Below, piece by piece: positions 15,443-23,683 of a stretch of 64,000 nucleotides of DNA. The notes beneath the pieces were generated by a model. The model ran no database searches, was not told the DNA's origin, and saw only the letters and a list, made by a program, of their open reading frames with translations. Both the position numbers and the translations under genes were made by a program. This stretch comes from Burkholderiales bacterium (GTDB taxonomy: Bacteria; Pseudomonadota; Gammaproteobacteria; Burkholderiales; SG8-41): contig JALHRQ010000004.1 in the NCBI GenBank assembly GCA_022841375.1, positions 186,001-250,000 of the forward strand. Reading direction: 5' to 3'. How positions within the stretch are numbered: position 1 is the first letter of the stretch; every line of letters starts with the position of its first letter.

Positions 15443-16788
15443 TGGTGGCCAATGCCATGGACGTCACCAAAACGCTGTCCCGATACATCGTCCAGTCGCG
15501 GCGCGAAGACATCCCCGCAGACGTGCGCCATGAAGCGGCGCGTGCGCTGCTCAACTGGTGCGGCTGCGCGATCGGCGCGTCGCGCCACGAAACCATCAAC
15601 AACATGCTTGCCGCGGTGCTGCCGTTTGCCGGTCAGCCGCAGGCGCAGATTCTCGGCCGCCGCGAGCGCACCGATTGCCTGCATGCGGCGCTGGTCAACG
15701 GTGTCAGCTCGCACGTCTTTGATTTTGATGATACCCATGCCAAGGCCATCCATCCCAGCGCACCGGTGTATCCGGCGTTGCTGGCGCTGGCGGAATGGAA
15801 AGGCATCAGTGGCGCCGACCTCGTGCACGCGTTTGTTGTCGGTGTCGAAACCGAATGCCGCGTCGGACTCTCGGTATTTCCCGAGCATTACATGATCGGC
15901 TGGCACATCACTGGCACCGCCGGCGTATTCGGCGCCGCTGCGGCTGCGGGCAAGCTGCTGGGGCTCAACGAGCAGCAGATGGCCTGGGCGCTGGGCATTG
16001 CCGCGACGCAGTCCTCGGGCCTGCGCGAAATGTTCGGTTCGATGTGCAAAAGCCTGCATCCGGGGCGCGCCGCGCAGAACGGCCTCACCGCGGCGATGCT
16101 GGCAGCGCAGAATTTCACCAGTTCCGAGCAGGGCATCGAGGCCAAGCGCGGTTTCGGCCAGGTGATGTCGACCAAGTTCGATCCTTCGATCATCACCGCC
16201 GAATGGGGCAAGCGCTACGAGTTGTCCTCCAATATGTACAAACCCTTCGCCTGCGGCCTGGTGGTGCAGGGTACGATCGACGGCTGCATCCAGCTGCGCA
16301 ATGAATACAAGCTGACGCCGGAGATGATCGAACGTGTTGATCTGAAGGTCAGTCCCATTGTGTTCGAGTTGACCGCCAAGGAAAATCCGCAGACCGGCCT
16401 TGAAGGCAAGTTCAGCGTGTTTCATGCCGCGGCAGTGGCGCTGCGTACCGGCATGGCCGGCGAGGCGCAGTTCAGCGACGACAGCGTGCTGGATCCGGTG
16501 ACGGTGGCGTTGCGCAAGCGCGTCCATATCGAGCGCGACGAAAGTGTCGGTCGCGTGCAGTCGCGTATCGCCATTCAGCTCAAGGATGGTCGCAAGCTGG
16601 AGCGTCATGTCGAACACGCGCTGGGCACACTGGAGCGGCCGATGAGTGATGCCGATCTTGAGGCCAAGTTCCGCGGCCTCGCCGACGGCATCCTGACGAA
16701 AAAGCAGGCCGACGAAGTGATCCGCCTGTGCTGGACAGTGGAAACGCTGCCGGATGCCGGAGTGATTGCGCGTGCGGCAGCGGTATGA
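15442..16788 (+). CDS. MmgE/PrpD-family protein 1
   Basis: A 448-residue MmgE/PrpD family protein; characterised members include 2-methylcitrate dehydratase, cis-aconitate decarboxylase and the epimerase-like IdsEpi. Recognisable segments are NGVSSHVFDFDDTHAKAIHP (the conserved DDTH...HP active-site loop), HITGTAGVFGAAAAAGKLLG and LHPGRAAQNGLTAAMLA. It starts at 15442, overlapping the Bug receptor stop by one base, and ends in a 4-base ATGA overlap with the metallo-hydrolase gene. The tight coupling points to a three-gene unit handling one carboxylate. The exact substrate is unknown. Confidence 0.93.
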   Translation: MVANAMDVTKTLSRYIVQSRREDIPADVRHEAARALLNWCGCAIGASRHETINNMLAAVLPFAGQPQAQILGRRERTDCLHAALVNGVSSHVFDFDDTHAKAIHPSAPVYPALLALAEWKGISGADLVHAFVVGVETECRVGLSVFPEHYMIGWHITGTAGVFGAAAAAGKLLGLNEQQMAWALGIAATQSSGLREMFGSMCKSLHPGRAAQNGLTAAMLAAQNFTSSEQGIEAKRGFGQVMSTKFDPSIITAEWGKRYELSSNMYKPFACGLVVQGTIDGCIQLRNEYKLTPEMIERVDLKVSPIVFELTAKENPQTGLEGKFSVFHAAAVALRTGMAGEAQFSDDSVLDPVTVALRKRVHIERDESVGRVQSRIAIQLKDGRKLERHVEHALGTLERPMSDADLEAKFRGLADGILTKKQADEVIRLCWTVETLPDAGVIARAAAV

Positions 16789-17660
16789 CTGCGATGAAAG
16801 TCACGTTGCTGGGTACCGGCAGCCCGCTGCCAACGCTGAAACGGGCTTCGTCGAGTTATCTGGTCGAGATTGGCCGTGACCTGGTCCTGATCGACCACGG
16901 TCCCGGTGCATTTCAGCGACTCATGCAGGCCGGTAAACGCGCAACCGATGTGACTCATGTTTTCCTGAGTCACCTGCATTTTGATCATTGCGCTGATTTG
17001 ATTCGCCTTTTTCACCATCGCTGGGATGCCAGCGGCGACAGCACGCCGCCGCTGAGTATCTTCGGCCCGTCCGGAACGCAGGAATTCATCGATCGGGTAT
17101 TTGGTCCACAGGGGGCCTTCAGCCGCGATCTGGTCTCACGCACACAGCATCCGCTGAGCGTTGGCGCCTATCGCGAGCGTGGCGGCACACCCCCGCGACC
17201 GTGGCCAGACACCCGCGTGACTGAGTTGACCGGAGCGGGTGCTGTGGATTTTGAAGGATGGCGAATTTTGCGCTGCGAAGTGCCGCACTTTCAGCCATAC
17301 CTTGACAGCTTTGCCTATCGCGTTGAAGTCGGCGACAAGTCGTTTGTCTATACCAGCGATGTCAATCTCGCTTTACCCGGCGGCGCACCGGCAGCGCTGC
17401 GCGAACTGGCGGCGGGGGCCGATCTGCTAGTGCATTACCTGAATGCATTTGCCTTTGAGGCACGCCATCCCGGCGGTTTGGCGGGGCCACGGTTTGCGGC
17501 TGCGCTGGCGCGTGATGCTGCCGTTAAAACAATGGTAACCACACATCATGGTCCGTGGATCGATTCGAATGGCATGCCGGAGCGTTTGCTGGCCGAAATC
17601 CGCGAAACTTATTCCGGACAAGTGGTGTGGGGCGAGGACTTGATGTCGTTCACGTTGTAG
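16785..17660 (+). CDS. Metallo-beta-lactamase-fold hydrolase (RNase Z-like subgroup)
   Basis: A 291-residue MBL-fold protein. LLGTGSPLPTLKRASSSYLV opens the fold, and the metal motif SHLHFDHCAD gives His63, His65, Asp67 and His68. VPHFQPYLDSFAYRVE and FVYTSDV supply the later strands and the bridging aspartate, and TTHHGPW is near the end. The GTGSP start and FDH spacing resemble the ribonuclease Z/arylsulfatase-like group, but many members hydrolyse small esters or lactones. The chosen start overlaps the PrpD stop (ATGA); a second ATG at 16794 is possible. Its position suggests a lactone or ester substrate. Confidence 0.9.
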   Translation: MTAMKVTLLGTGSPLPTLKRASSSYLVEIGRDLVLIDHGPGAFQRLMQAGKRATDVTHVFLSHLHFDHCADLIRLFHHRWDASGDSTPPLSIFGPSGTQEFIDRVFGPQGAFSRDLVSRTQHPLSVGAYRERGGTPPRPWPDTRVTELTGAGAVDFEGWRILRCEVPHFQPYLDSFAYRVEVGDKSFVYTSDVNLALPGGAPAALRELAAGADLLVHYLNAFAFEARHPGGLAGPRFAAALARDAAVKTMVTTHHGPWIDSNGMPERLLAEIRETYSGQVVWGEDLMSFTL

Positions 17661-17752
17661 TTGCATCTTGCTTGCTGCAACTCCGGCGGCGAACCTACAA
17701 TGCACTTCAGCGGTGCCGCTTCAGAGCGCCGGTTCAAATCGAGGAGAATCCC

Positions 17753-18727
17753 ATGAATACAATATTGATCAGCGCGGCCATAGTGGCAGCGCTTGTTGCT
17801 CCTGCTGTACTGGCGCAGGGCGCAGGCACGTATCCCAACAAGGCCTTGCGCATGGTGGTGCCGTTCCCGCCGGGCGGCGGCAATGACATCCTGGCGCGCA
17901 CGCTGGGGCAGCGCCTGTCCGAAGTGACCGGCCAGCAGGTGGTGATCGACAACCGCGGCGGCGCCGGTGGCGCGCTGGGTGCGACGATTGCCGCGACGGC
18001 CAATCCCGATGGCTACACGCTGTTTCTCGGCAGCGTCGGCAATCTGGCACAAACCCCGGCATTAAAAGCTGACCTGCCGTACAACCCGGTGCGCGATTTT
18101 GCGCCGGCGGCACTGGTGGCGACGTCGTCGTTCATGCTCGCGGTCAATCCGTCGGTACCGGTGAAGACGGTGCAGGATTTGATCAATCTGGCGAAGGCCA
18201 GTCCCGGCAAGCTGACCTATGCTTCCGCAGGCACCGGCTCATCGCTGCACATGGCCGGTGAGCTGTTCAAACACGCCACCGGCACCGATCTGCTGCATGT
18301 GCCGTACAAGGGCACCGCTCCGGCGATGACCGATCTGGTCAGCGGCCGCGTGCAACTGGTGTTCAGCACCATGCCGCCGGTGCTGCCACAAGTGAAACAG
18401 GGCAAGCTGCGTGCCATCGCGGTGACCACGATCAAACGTGCAGCGGCAGCGCCCGACGTGCCGACCATCGCTGAATCCGGGGTCAAGGGTTTTAATGTGT
18501 CGAACTGGCAGGGCGTGCTGGCGCCGGCCAAAACGCCGGCGGCACTGGTGAAAAAACTGAATGCAGACATCCTCGCTTCACTGAAGCTGCCGGGGATGAC
18601 CGAGGCGCTGGCGGTACAGGGGCTGGAACCTGCGGGCGGCACGCCGGAAGAATTCGGCGCGCTGATCAAGTCCGAAATCGCCAAGTACACCCAGGTGGTG
18701 AAAGCGGCGAAGATCACCGTCGACTGA
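17753..18727 (+). CDS. Bug-family periplasmic solute-binding protein 4
   Basis: A 324-residue Bug receptor with a signal peptide ending VLAQG (about residue 23), YPNKALRMVVPFPPGGGND with the ligand-loop aspartate, IDNRGGAGGALGATIAA, NPDGYTLFLGSVGNLAQ and LTYASAGTGSSLHMAGELF. The GAGGAGA ribosome site at 17741-17747 fixes the ATG at 17753. It follows the metallo-hydrolase by 92 bases and is the last gene of the plus-strand run, facing a convergent minus-strand gene. It is the fourth Bug receptor within 19 kb. Ligand unknown. Confidence 0.95.
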   Translation: MNTILISAAIVAALVAPAVLAQGAGTYPNKALRMVVPFPPGGGNDILARTLGQRLSEVTGQQVVIDNRGGAGGALGATIAATANPDGYTLFLGSVGNLAQTPALKADLPYNPVRDFAPAALVATSSFMLAVNPSVPVKTVQDLINLAKASPGKLTYASAGTGSSLHMAGELFKHATGTDLLHVPYKGTAPAMTDLVSGRVQLVFSTMPPVLPQVKQGKLRAIAVTTIKRAAAAPDVPTIAESGVKGFNVSNWQGVLAPAKTPAALVKKLNADILASLKLPGMTEALAVQGLEPAGGTPEEFGALIKSEIAKYTQVVKAAKITVD

Positions 18728-18751
18728 TGTGCCCGGGCGGGCGGCCTGCGC

Positions 18752-19144
18752 TTAATGCGGGTCGGACTCGCCCTGCCACAGCATTTCGTAGCCGAGTTCC
18801 TGGCTGTCCGTGCACAGCTGCACCAGCGCCGCGAACTTGGCGTTGAAGATCTTGTCGGCGTGTGATTTTTCGTGTTCCTCAAAGGATCGCCAGTAGGTGA
18901 CGATCGCCACATGATCGTCGACCGCACCGGGCGTGTTCAGCGAACCCTGATCCGACACAAACCCCGAGAAGCGGAACACCTGGCCGGCGATGAAACCGCC
19001 CTTGTCGCCGCCGTACGTGGCCTTGACCACGTTGCACATTTCGCCCAGCGCCATTTCGACATCGTCGAAATTGACCCCCGGCTTGAGCCTGACGGTGTTG
19101 ATCAGCATCCTGGCGCCGAAGGGAATGGACACGGGTTCGAACAT
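18752..19144 (-). CDS. Small alpha/beta-barrel-like protein (monooxygenase/NIPSNAP-like fold, uncertain)
   Basis: A 130-residue protein whose start at 19144 is set by GAGGAG seven bases upstream; longer in-frame extensions have poor composition. The pattern MLINTVRLKPGVNFDDVEMA, an antiparallel middle, and HVAIVTYWRSFEEHEKSHAD resemble the dimeric alpha/beta-barrel fold used by antibiotic-biosynthesis-type monooxygenases, where W-x-S-x-E-x-x-E/H near the C-terminus is common. No cofactor residues are recognisable. It lies convergent to Bug 4 and 58 bases downstream of the nuclease gene. The function is unknown. Confidence 0.7.
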   Translation of the reverse strand: MFEPVSIPFGARMLINTVRLKPGVNFDDVEMALGEMCNVVKATYGGDKGGFIAGQVFRFSGFVSDQGSLNTPGAVDDHVAIVTYWRSFEEHEKSHADKIFNAKFAALVQLCTDSQELGYEMLWQGESDPH

Positions 19145-19202
19145 GACGGGCTCCTCTGTGCGGACACTGCAAAGTGTAGCCGCAATACCGTTTTGCGCAG
19201 CG

Positions 19203-19781
19203 TCAGTGTCGCGTCGGCTGGCCATCCCTGCGCGCGCGCCGCCAGTCCCAGGGCGGCGTCGGCGCGGCGTCGGTCCACAGCCCGTCCTGGCGCGCGCGGG
19301 CGCCGGCTTCGGCCTGACGATACTGCTCGCGGTCATTGCGGCTCTGTTCGCGTTCGTAGGCAAGGTAGTGCCAGGCCAGGCCGCCGCCGATCAGCGCCAG
19401 GCCGACATCAATGCTCGGTGTGCAGGCCATACATCCCGCCGGTGCGACGCGGACGATGCCGATGCGGCGCTGGTAACGGTCGGTTTTGCCGCCGTCGACG
19501 ATCACCCGCTGGTTTTTGGCGATTGCGACGAGGGCTTCGGTGGCACGCCGTCCGAAGGGCTGGCCGCGCTCCGGTGCATCGATGCCGGCCAGCCGGATCT
19601 TGTGGGAATGTTTCTGGTCATCGAGTACGGTCAGCGTGTCGCCATCGGCGACATGAATCACGCGGCCTTCCATCAATGCCGCTTGCAGCGGCTGTGCCAG
19701 CAGCGCGAAGTGCAGAAACAGGCACAACAGCAGCGCGCGGACCGTGTTGCGGGACCTGCGCGTCGAAGGCCGGCCCGGCAC
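19203..19781 (-). CDS. Secreted thermonuclease-family (SNase-like) protein
   Basis: A 192-residue staphylococcal-nuclease-like protein. A hydrophobic signal region (TVRALLLCLFLHFALL, cleavage near LQA at 34) is followed by GRVIHVADGDTLTVL, IRLAGIDAPE and DRYQRRIG. The calcium and catalytic positions map to Asp47/Asp49, Arg63, Asp68, Glu71 and Arg105, so it should be active and exported to the periplasm. The start is a GTG that overlaps the methyltransferase stop by one base. This pairs an exported nuclease with a DNA methyltransferase in one transcript, but no restriction-enzyme fold is seen. Confidence 0.9.
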   Translation of the reverse strand: MPGRPSTRRSRNTVRALLLCLFLHFALLAQPLQAALMEGRVIHVADGDTLTVLDDQKHSHKIRLAGIDAPERGQPFGRRATEALVAIAKNQRVIVDGGKTDRYQRRIGIVRVAPAGCMACTPSIDVGLALIGGGLAWHYLAYEREQSRNDREQYRQAEAGARARQDGLWTDAAPTPPWDWRRARRDGQPTRH

Positions 19782-21013
19782 TAAGCCGGCTTTTGCAGCA
19801 TCACGATGCGGTTGCTGTTGGTGCCGCGTTCGTTGTTGCCGATGCCCCAGATGTTCGAGGTCTTGGTGAACTTCTGGGTGTTGATGAGGATGGCTTCGCA
19901 GCGGAAGCCGGCTTCCTGGCCCAGCGGTACCACGGCTTCGTCGAGATTGACCGAACCGCGCTGCACTTCACCGACCTCAAAAGCCACCCAGCCCTTGGGC
20001 CGGGTGATGCGATGCAGCTCGGTCAATACTTCCAGCATCACCGCAGACCATTCGTTGACACTGGTGGCCATGGTAATGCCGTTGCCGATGTTCTCGGCAT
20101 CGAGGCTGTTGAACCAGCAGCGCAGCCAGTTGTCCTTGGCGTATTGCACGACGTTGAGGAACGGCGGCGAGGTGACGGTCAGCTGCACGCTGTTGTCGGG
20201 AATGTCTGCGGTCTGTCCCGCAGGGCCCTCGATGAACAGTGCTTTTGCCGCCGCCTGCTGCAGGCGCCAGCGCGCTGCAGCGTTGATGTCGCTCTGCAAC
20301 TGCATTGATTTGCGCAGGATCAGCGCACGCACGTCACGGTATTCCGGTTCTTTGCCGGTTTTTTCGTTGATGCGGATCTGGCTTTCCGGCGACACCGCCT
20401 GGTTGGGCGGCAGCGTGTATGCCGAGAAAAATCCCGGTGAATGTCCGGTCAGCCGGTTGGTGGCGACCATGCGGATCCAGCGATCGGCTTCGTCTTCCTT
20501 GCCGCTGGCTAGACGCTCGGCGAGATAGGCGCGCAGGTTCAGCAGTTCGCGCTCGGTATCCGGGTGGTAAAACATTGACAGGTCAATGTCGCTTTTCTGT
20601 TTGGCGCTGACCTTGATGGCGCGCAGCCGCACATCGATGTTGGCGATCAGCGGCGCTTCTAGTCGCGGCAAAGTCAGGATCGCCGACAGCGGGTTGATGT
20701 CGTTGGCGATGACATTGCGCCCCATCAGCGCGGCTTCGACCGCCGTGGTGCCGCGTCCGCTGAACGGGTCGTAGATGAAATCGCCGGCTTTGCTCAGCCG
20801 GTCGATGAAATAGGCGGGCAGCTGCGGCTTGAAGCAGCCGCGATACGAGACTTCGTGCAACGGATTGGCCTGACGTTGTTTGCTGGTCCAGAACTCCTGT
20901 TCGTAGACCGGGATGCCGTTGATGCGGCGGGGCGGCGTGCTGGTTTTGGCGTGGCGTGCTGCCGGTGCGGTGACTGCAAGATCGTAGGCGGTGACGGTCG
21001 CGACTGCAGCCAT
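19781..21013 (-). CDS. Orphan DNA methyltransferase (N4-cytosine/N6-adenine type)
   Basis: A 410-residue DNA amino-methyltransferase. The AdoMet site DPFSGRGTT is at 82-90, and the catalytic motif TSPPF is at 281-285, with about 190 residues between them. Motif I thus precedes motif IV, and TSPPF rather than DPPY favours N4-cytosine, though N6-adenine is possible. NDINPLS (105-110) is the acidic AdoMet loop. GAGGAGGG precedes the ATG. No endonuclease gene is adjacent; the downstream gene is an exported nuclease-like protein. Two 27-base repeats lie upstream (21049-21155). The recognition sequence cannot be predicted. Confidence 0.9.
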   Translation of the reverse strand: MAAVATVTAYDLAVTAPAARHAKTSTPPRRINGIPVYEQEFWTSKQRQANPLHEVSYRGCFKPQLPAYFIDRLSKAGDFIYDPFSGRGTTAVEAALMGRNVIANDINPLSAILTLPRLEAPLIANIDVRLRAIKVSAKQKSDIDLSMFYHPDTERELLNLRAYLAERLASGKEDEADRWIRMVATNRLTGHSPGFFSAYTLPPNQAVSPESQIRINEKTGKEPEYRDVRALILRKSMQLQSDINAAARWRLQQAAAKALFIEGPAGQTADIPDNSVQLTVTSPPFLNVVQYAKDNWLRCWFNSLDAENIGNGITMATSVNEWSAVMLEVLTELHRITRPKGWVAFEVGEVQRGSVNLDEAVVPLGQEAGFRCEAILINTQKFTKTSNIWGIGNNERGTNSNRIVMLQKPA

Positions 21014-21048
21014 TGTGCCCTCCTCTGCGGGTTAAATTGCAGCGGAGA

Positions 21049-21155
21049 GTACGCCCCTGTCATAAAAAGTACAAGTACCTTGTTGATGATCACTTCGGGT
21101 GCGCACACGCCGCCTTCGGCGAGGGAAGGTACGCCCCTTTCTGGAAAAGTACAAG
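21049..21155. repeat. Duplicated 27-base element upstream of the methyltransferase
   Basis: Two direct copies, 21049-21075 and 21129-21155, begin GTACGCCCCT and end AAAAGTACAAG, differing only in a short middle segment, and are spaced exactly 80 bases start to start. Each contains GTAC near both ends. They lie 36-142 bases upstream of the methyltransferase start and may be operators or promoter duplicates. Confidence 0.65.
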
Positions 21156-21191
21156 GCCTGTCGGCGATGATGCATCATGATTTGCTATCAC

Positions 21192-21276
21192 CGTCATTCC
21201 GGCGAACGCCGGAATCCAGAGGGGTTTTGCGTATTCAACGAGGCCTTACTGGATCCCGGCGTACGCCGGGATGACG
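21192..21276. repeat. Paired palindromic repeat (CGTCATTCCGGCG family)
   Basis: Two 28-base units at 21192-21219 and 21249-21276 are in inverted orientation. Each is itself a hairpin (ATTCCGGCG..CGCCGGAAT and ATCCCGGCG..CGCCGGGAT), and the two differ by compensatory changes. They sit between the methyltransferase promoter region and the end of glcF and resemble REP/BIME-type elements. Confidence 0.75.
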
Positions 21277-21279
21277 ACA

Positions 21280-22527
21280 TCAGGTCGTTGAGTTACCTGT
21301 AGACAGCAAATCATCCACCGCTTCGATCCAGTGCCGGACCGGCACGTTGGTCGCGGCTTGCAGATGCGTCTGGCAGCCGATGTTCGCGGTGAGAATCTGT
21401 GCCGGCGCATGCGCGGTCAGCGCGCGCACTTTGTTGGCCTGAAGTTGCGCGGAGATTTCCGGTTGCAGGATCGAGTAGGTGCCGGCAGAACCGCAGCACA
21501 GGTGAGCGTCGGCGACGGGGACCAGATCAAAACCCAGTTCGGTGAGCAGGCTCTCGACGCGGCCTTTGAGTTTCAGGCCGTGCTGCAGCGAACAGGGCGG
21601 ATGAAAAGCTATGGATGCGCCCGGGCGGTTTTTTGTAAGTAATTGTTTTAATTCGACTTTTTTTTGCTCGATGATGGTGCTCAGATCGCAGGCGAGTGCT
21701 GAGATGCGCTTCGCGCGTTCGGCGTAAGCGGAATCATCAGCGAGTGCGTGGCCGTAATCAGTGATCATCGTGCCGCAGCCGCTGGCAGTGAAGATCACGG
21801 CTTCCGCGCCTTGTTCGATGTGCGGCCACCAGGCATCAATGTTCCGCCGCATTGCTGCGAGCGCCTGCTCCTGCTGATCGAGATGGAAAGTCACCGCGCC
21901 GCAACAGCCGGCGTTCGGCGCGCGCATCAGTGAAATACCCAGGTGGTCAAGCACGCGCGCAGCAGCGGCGTTGGTGGCCGGCGACAGCACGGGCTGCACA
22001 CAGCCTTCAAGCACCAGCATGCGCCGTGCGTGGCCGCCGATGGGCCAGGGTCGGGCTGGCACCGGCGAGTCCGGCACGATGTCGTCAAGCACCTTGGGCA
22101 GCATGTTGCGCGCGAAGCGGCCGACGGCGAGCAGCGGATTGAACAAGGCAGGACGCGGCAGCACCGCGGCGAGACCCTGGCGCTGCAATGCTGCCAAGCC
22201 GCTGCGCGGCACCTGTTTGGCGACCACTTCGCGGCCGATATCCAGCAGACGGCTGTACTGCACGCCGGACGGACAGGTGGTTTCGCAGGAGCGGCAGGTC
22301 AGGCAGCGGTCAAGATGGAGCTGGGTTTTTGCGGTCGCCGGTTCGCCTTCGAGTACCTGTTTCATCAGATAGATGCGGCCGCGCGGTCCGTCGAGTTCAT
22401 CGCCGAGCAGTTGATAGGTCGGGCAGGTTGCGGTGCAGAACCCGCAGTGCACGCATTTGCGCAGGATGGCCTCGGCTTCGCGGCCTTCGGGCGTGTCCTT
22501 GATGAAATCGGCGAGATTGGTCTGCAT
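21280..22527 (-). CDS. glcF: Glycolate oxidase iron-sulfur subunit GlcF
   Basis: A 415-residue protein with two 4Fe-4S motifs, CVHCGFCTATCP (Cys25, 28, 31, 35) and CLTCRSCETTCPSG (Cys75, 78, 81, 85), followed by two CCG domains with AGCCGA and HLCCGSAGTY. This is the standard GlcF layout and length. It passes electrons from the flavin subunits GlcD/GlcE to the quinone pool while glycolate is oxidised to glyoxylate at the membrane. Gene order glcD-glcE-glcF on the minus strand is canonical. The gene starts 81 bases after glcE, with no strong ribosome site. Confidence 0.95.
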   Translation of the reverse strand: MQTNLADFIKDTPEGREAEAILRKCVHCGFCTATCPTYQLLGDELDGPRGRIYLMKQVLEGEPATAKTQLHLDRCLTCRSCETTCPSGVQYSRLLDIGREVVAKQVPRSGLAALQRQGLAAVLPRPALFNPLLAVGRFARNMLPKVLDDIVPDSPVPARPWPIGGHARRMLVLEGCVQPVLSPATNAAAARVLDHLGISLMRAPNAGCCGAVTFHLDQQEQALAAMRRNIDAWWPHIEQGAEAVIFTASGCGTMITDYGHALADDSAYAERAKRISALACDLSTIIEQKKVELKQLLTKNRPGASIAFHPPCSLQHGLKLKGRVESLLTELGFDLVPVADAHLCCGSAGTYSILQPEISAQLQANKVRALTAHAPAQILTANIGCQTHLQAATNVPVRHWIEAVDDLLSTGNSTT

Positions 22528-22582
22528 GCAGGCTCAGTACAAAAGTGCGGTTAATAAGAACAAAAAATCAGGTTTCCGATTT

Positions 22583-22604
22583 CCAGCCACCAGCCACCGT
22601 CCAC
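22583..22604 (+). repeat. 22-base repeat CCAGCCACCAGCCACCGTCC, copy 1
   Basis: This sequence between glcE and glcF is identical, in opposite orientation, to 42545-42566 upstream of hyi. It is a short array of CCAGCCACC-type units and appears to be a dispersed intergenic repeat. Confidence 0.65.
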
Positions 22605-22608
22605 GCCT

Positions 22609-23682
22609 TCAAAGCCCCTCATACATCCGGCCTGGATTGAGGATGCCCGCCGGATCCATCGCCAGCTTGATGCGTTTGTGCAGCTTGAGCATCGCCGACG
22701 GCAACGGATGAAACGCGCCGCTGCGCGTATCACCGTCCCGCGATTCACCGCCGCGGAATCGGATGGCGTGACCGTCGCCGCTGCGTGCCGCCTTGCGGAT
22801 GCTCATTGCATCACCTTCAGAACGCAGCCAGCGCAGCGCGCCGCCCCATTCAATGAGTTGCGGGCCGGCCAATGCCAATCCGGGCGTGGTGGACAGCAGC
22901 GACAATCGCCACAGCGGGGCGTCGCCGGCAAAAAACGCATGGCGCTGGTCGCGGATGTTCTGCCAGAACGCGGCGCCGTCAGCGATGGTTTCGCCGCCGA
23001 GTTTTGCCGCAGCCGAATGTACTGCGGGTGTTGCGCCAGCGAGGCGGATGTAAAGACGACCGTCGACATGGCAGGTCGCGGTGACCGGCAGCGGTTTGCC
23101 GGCCCATTCGTTCATCAGGGTCAGTGCTTCGGCCTGGGTCTGTTCGCGGCACAGCGTCATTTCCGCCGGGGGTAGCGGCAGTGCTTTCAGCGACACTTCA
23201 AGAATCACGCCCAGCGTACCCAGCGACCCGGTGATCAATCGCGACACGTCGTAACCGGCGACATTTTTCATCACCTGACCGCCGAAATGCAGATCGGTGC
23301 CACGACCGTCAAGCAGGCGTACACCCAGTACGAAGTCACGCGCCGAGCCGGAATAGGGGCGGCGCGGACCCGACAGGCCCGCTGCGATGCATCCGCCCAG
23401 CGTGGAGGCGGCGCCGAAATGCGGCGGTTCGAAACCGAGCATCTGGCCCTTGTCGCGCATCGTCGCTTCGATTTCTACGAGCGGCGTGCCGGCGCGCGCG
23501 GTGATTACCAGTTCGGTCGGTTCATATTCAATAATGCCGCGGTAAGCGGTGACGTCGAGCACTTCGCCGGTGACGGGGTTGCCGTAAAACGCCTTGCTGC
23601 CGCTGCCGCGGATATTCAGCGACCGTTTGGCATCCGCTGCGGCGCGGATTGCGTCCGCGAGTTGGGTGACTGGATCGGACAT
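22609..23682 (-). CDS. glcE: Glycolate oxidase FAD-binding subunit GlcE
   Basis: A 357-residue FAD-linked oxidase subunit. RGSGSKAFYG is the PCMH-domain FAD loop at the N-terminus, followed by LGFEPPHFGAASTLGGCIAA and a C-terminal LKLHKRIKLAMDPAGILNPG, the typical end of flavin oxidases. It starts at 23682, one base after the glcD stop (TGACATG), so translation is coupled. With GlcD and GlcF it forms the membrane-associated glycolate oxidase. No oddities are visible. Confidence 0.93.
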   Translation of the reverse strand: MSDPVTQLADAIRAAADAKRSLNIRGSGSKAFYGNPVTGEVLDVTAYRGIIEYEPTELVITARAGTPLVEIEATMRDKGQMLGFEPPHFGAASTLGGCIAAGLSGPRRPYSGSARDFVLGVRLLDGRGTDLHFGGQVMKNVAGYDVSRLITGSLGTLGVILEVSLKALPLPPAEMTLCREQTQAEALTLMNEWAGKPLPVTATCHVDGRLYIRLAGATPAVHSAAAKLGGETIADGAAFWQNIRDQRHAFFAGDAPLWRLSLLSTTPGLALAGPQLIEWGGALRWLRSEGDAMSIRKAARSGDGHAIRFRGGESRDGDTRSGAFHPLPSAMLKLHKRIKLAMDPAGILNPGRMYEGL

Positions 23683-23683
23683 G

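Noticed and set aside
19203-21013. Complete restriction-modification system
   Set aside because: The only nuclease-like neighbour is a secreted SNase-fold protein with no specificity domain; no restriction endonuclease was found.
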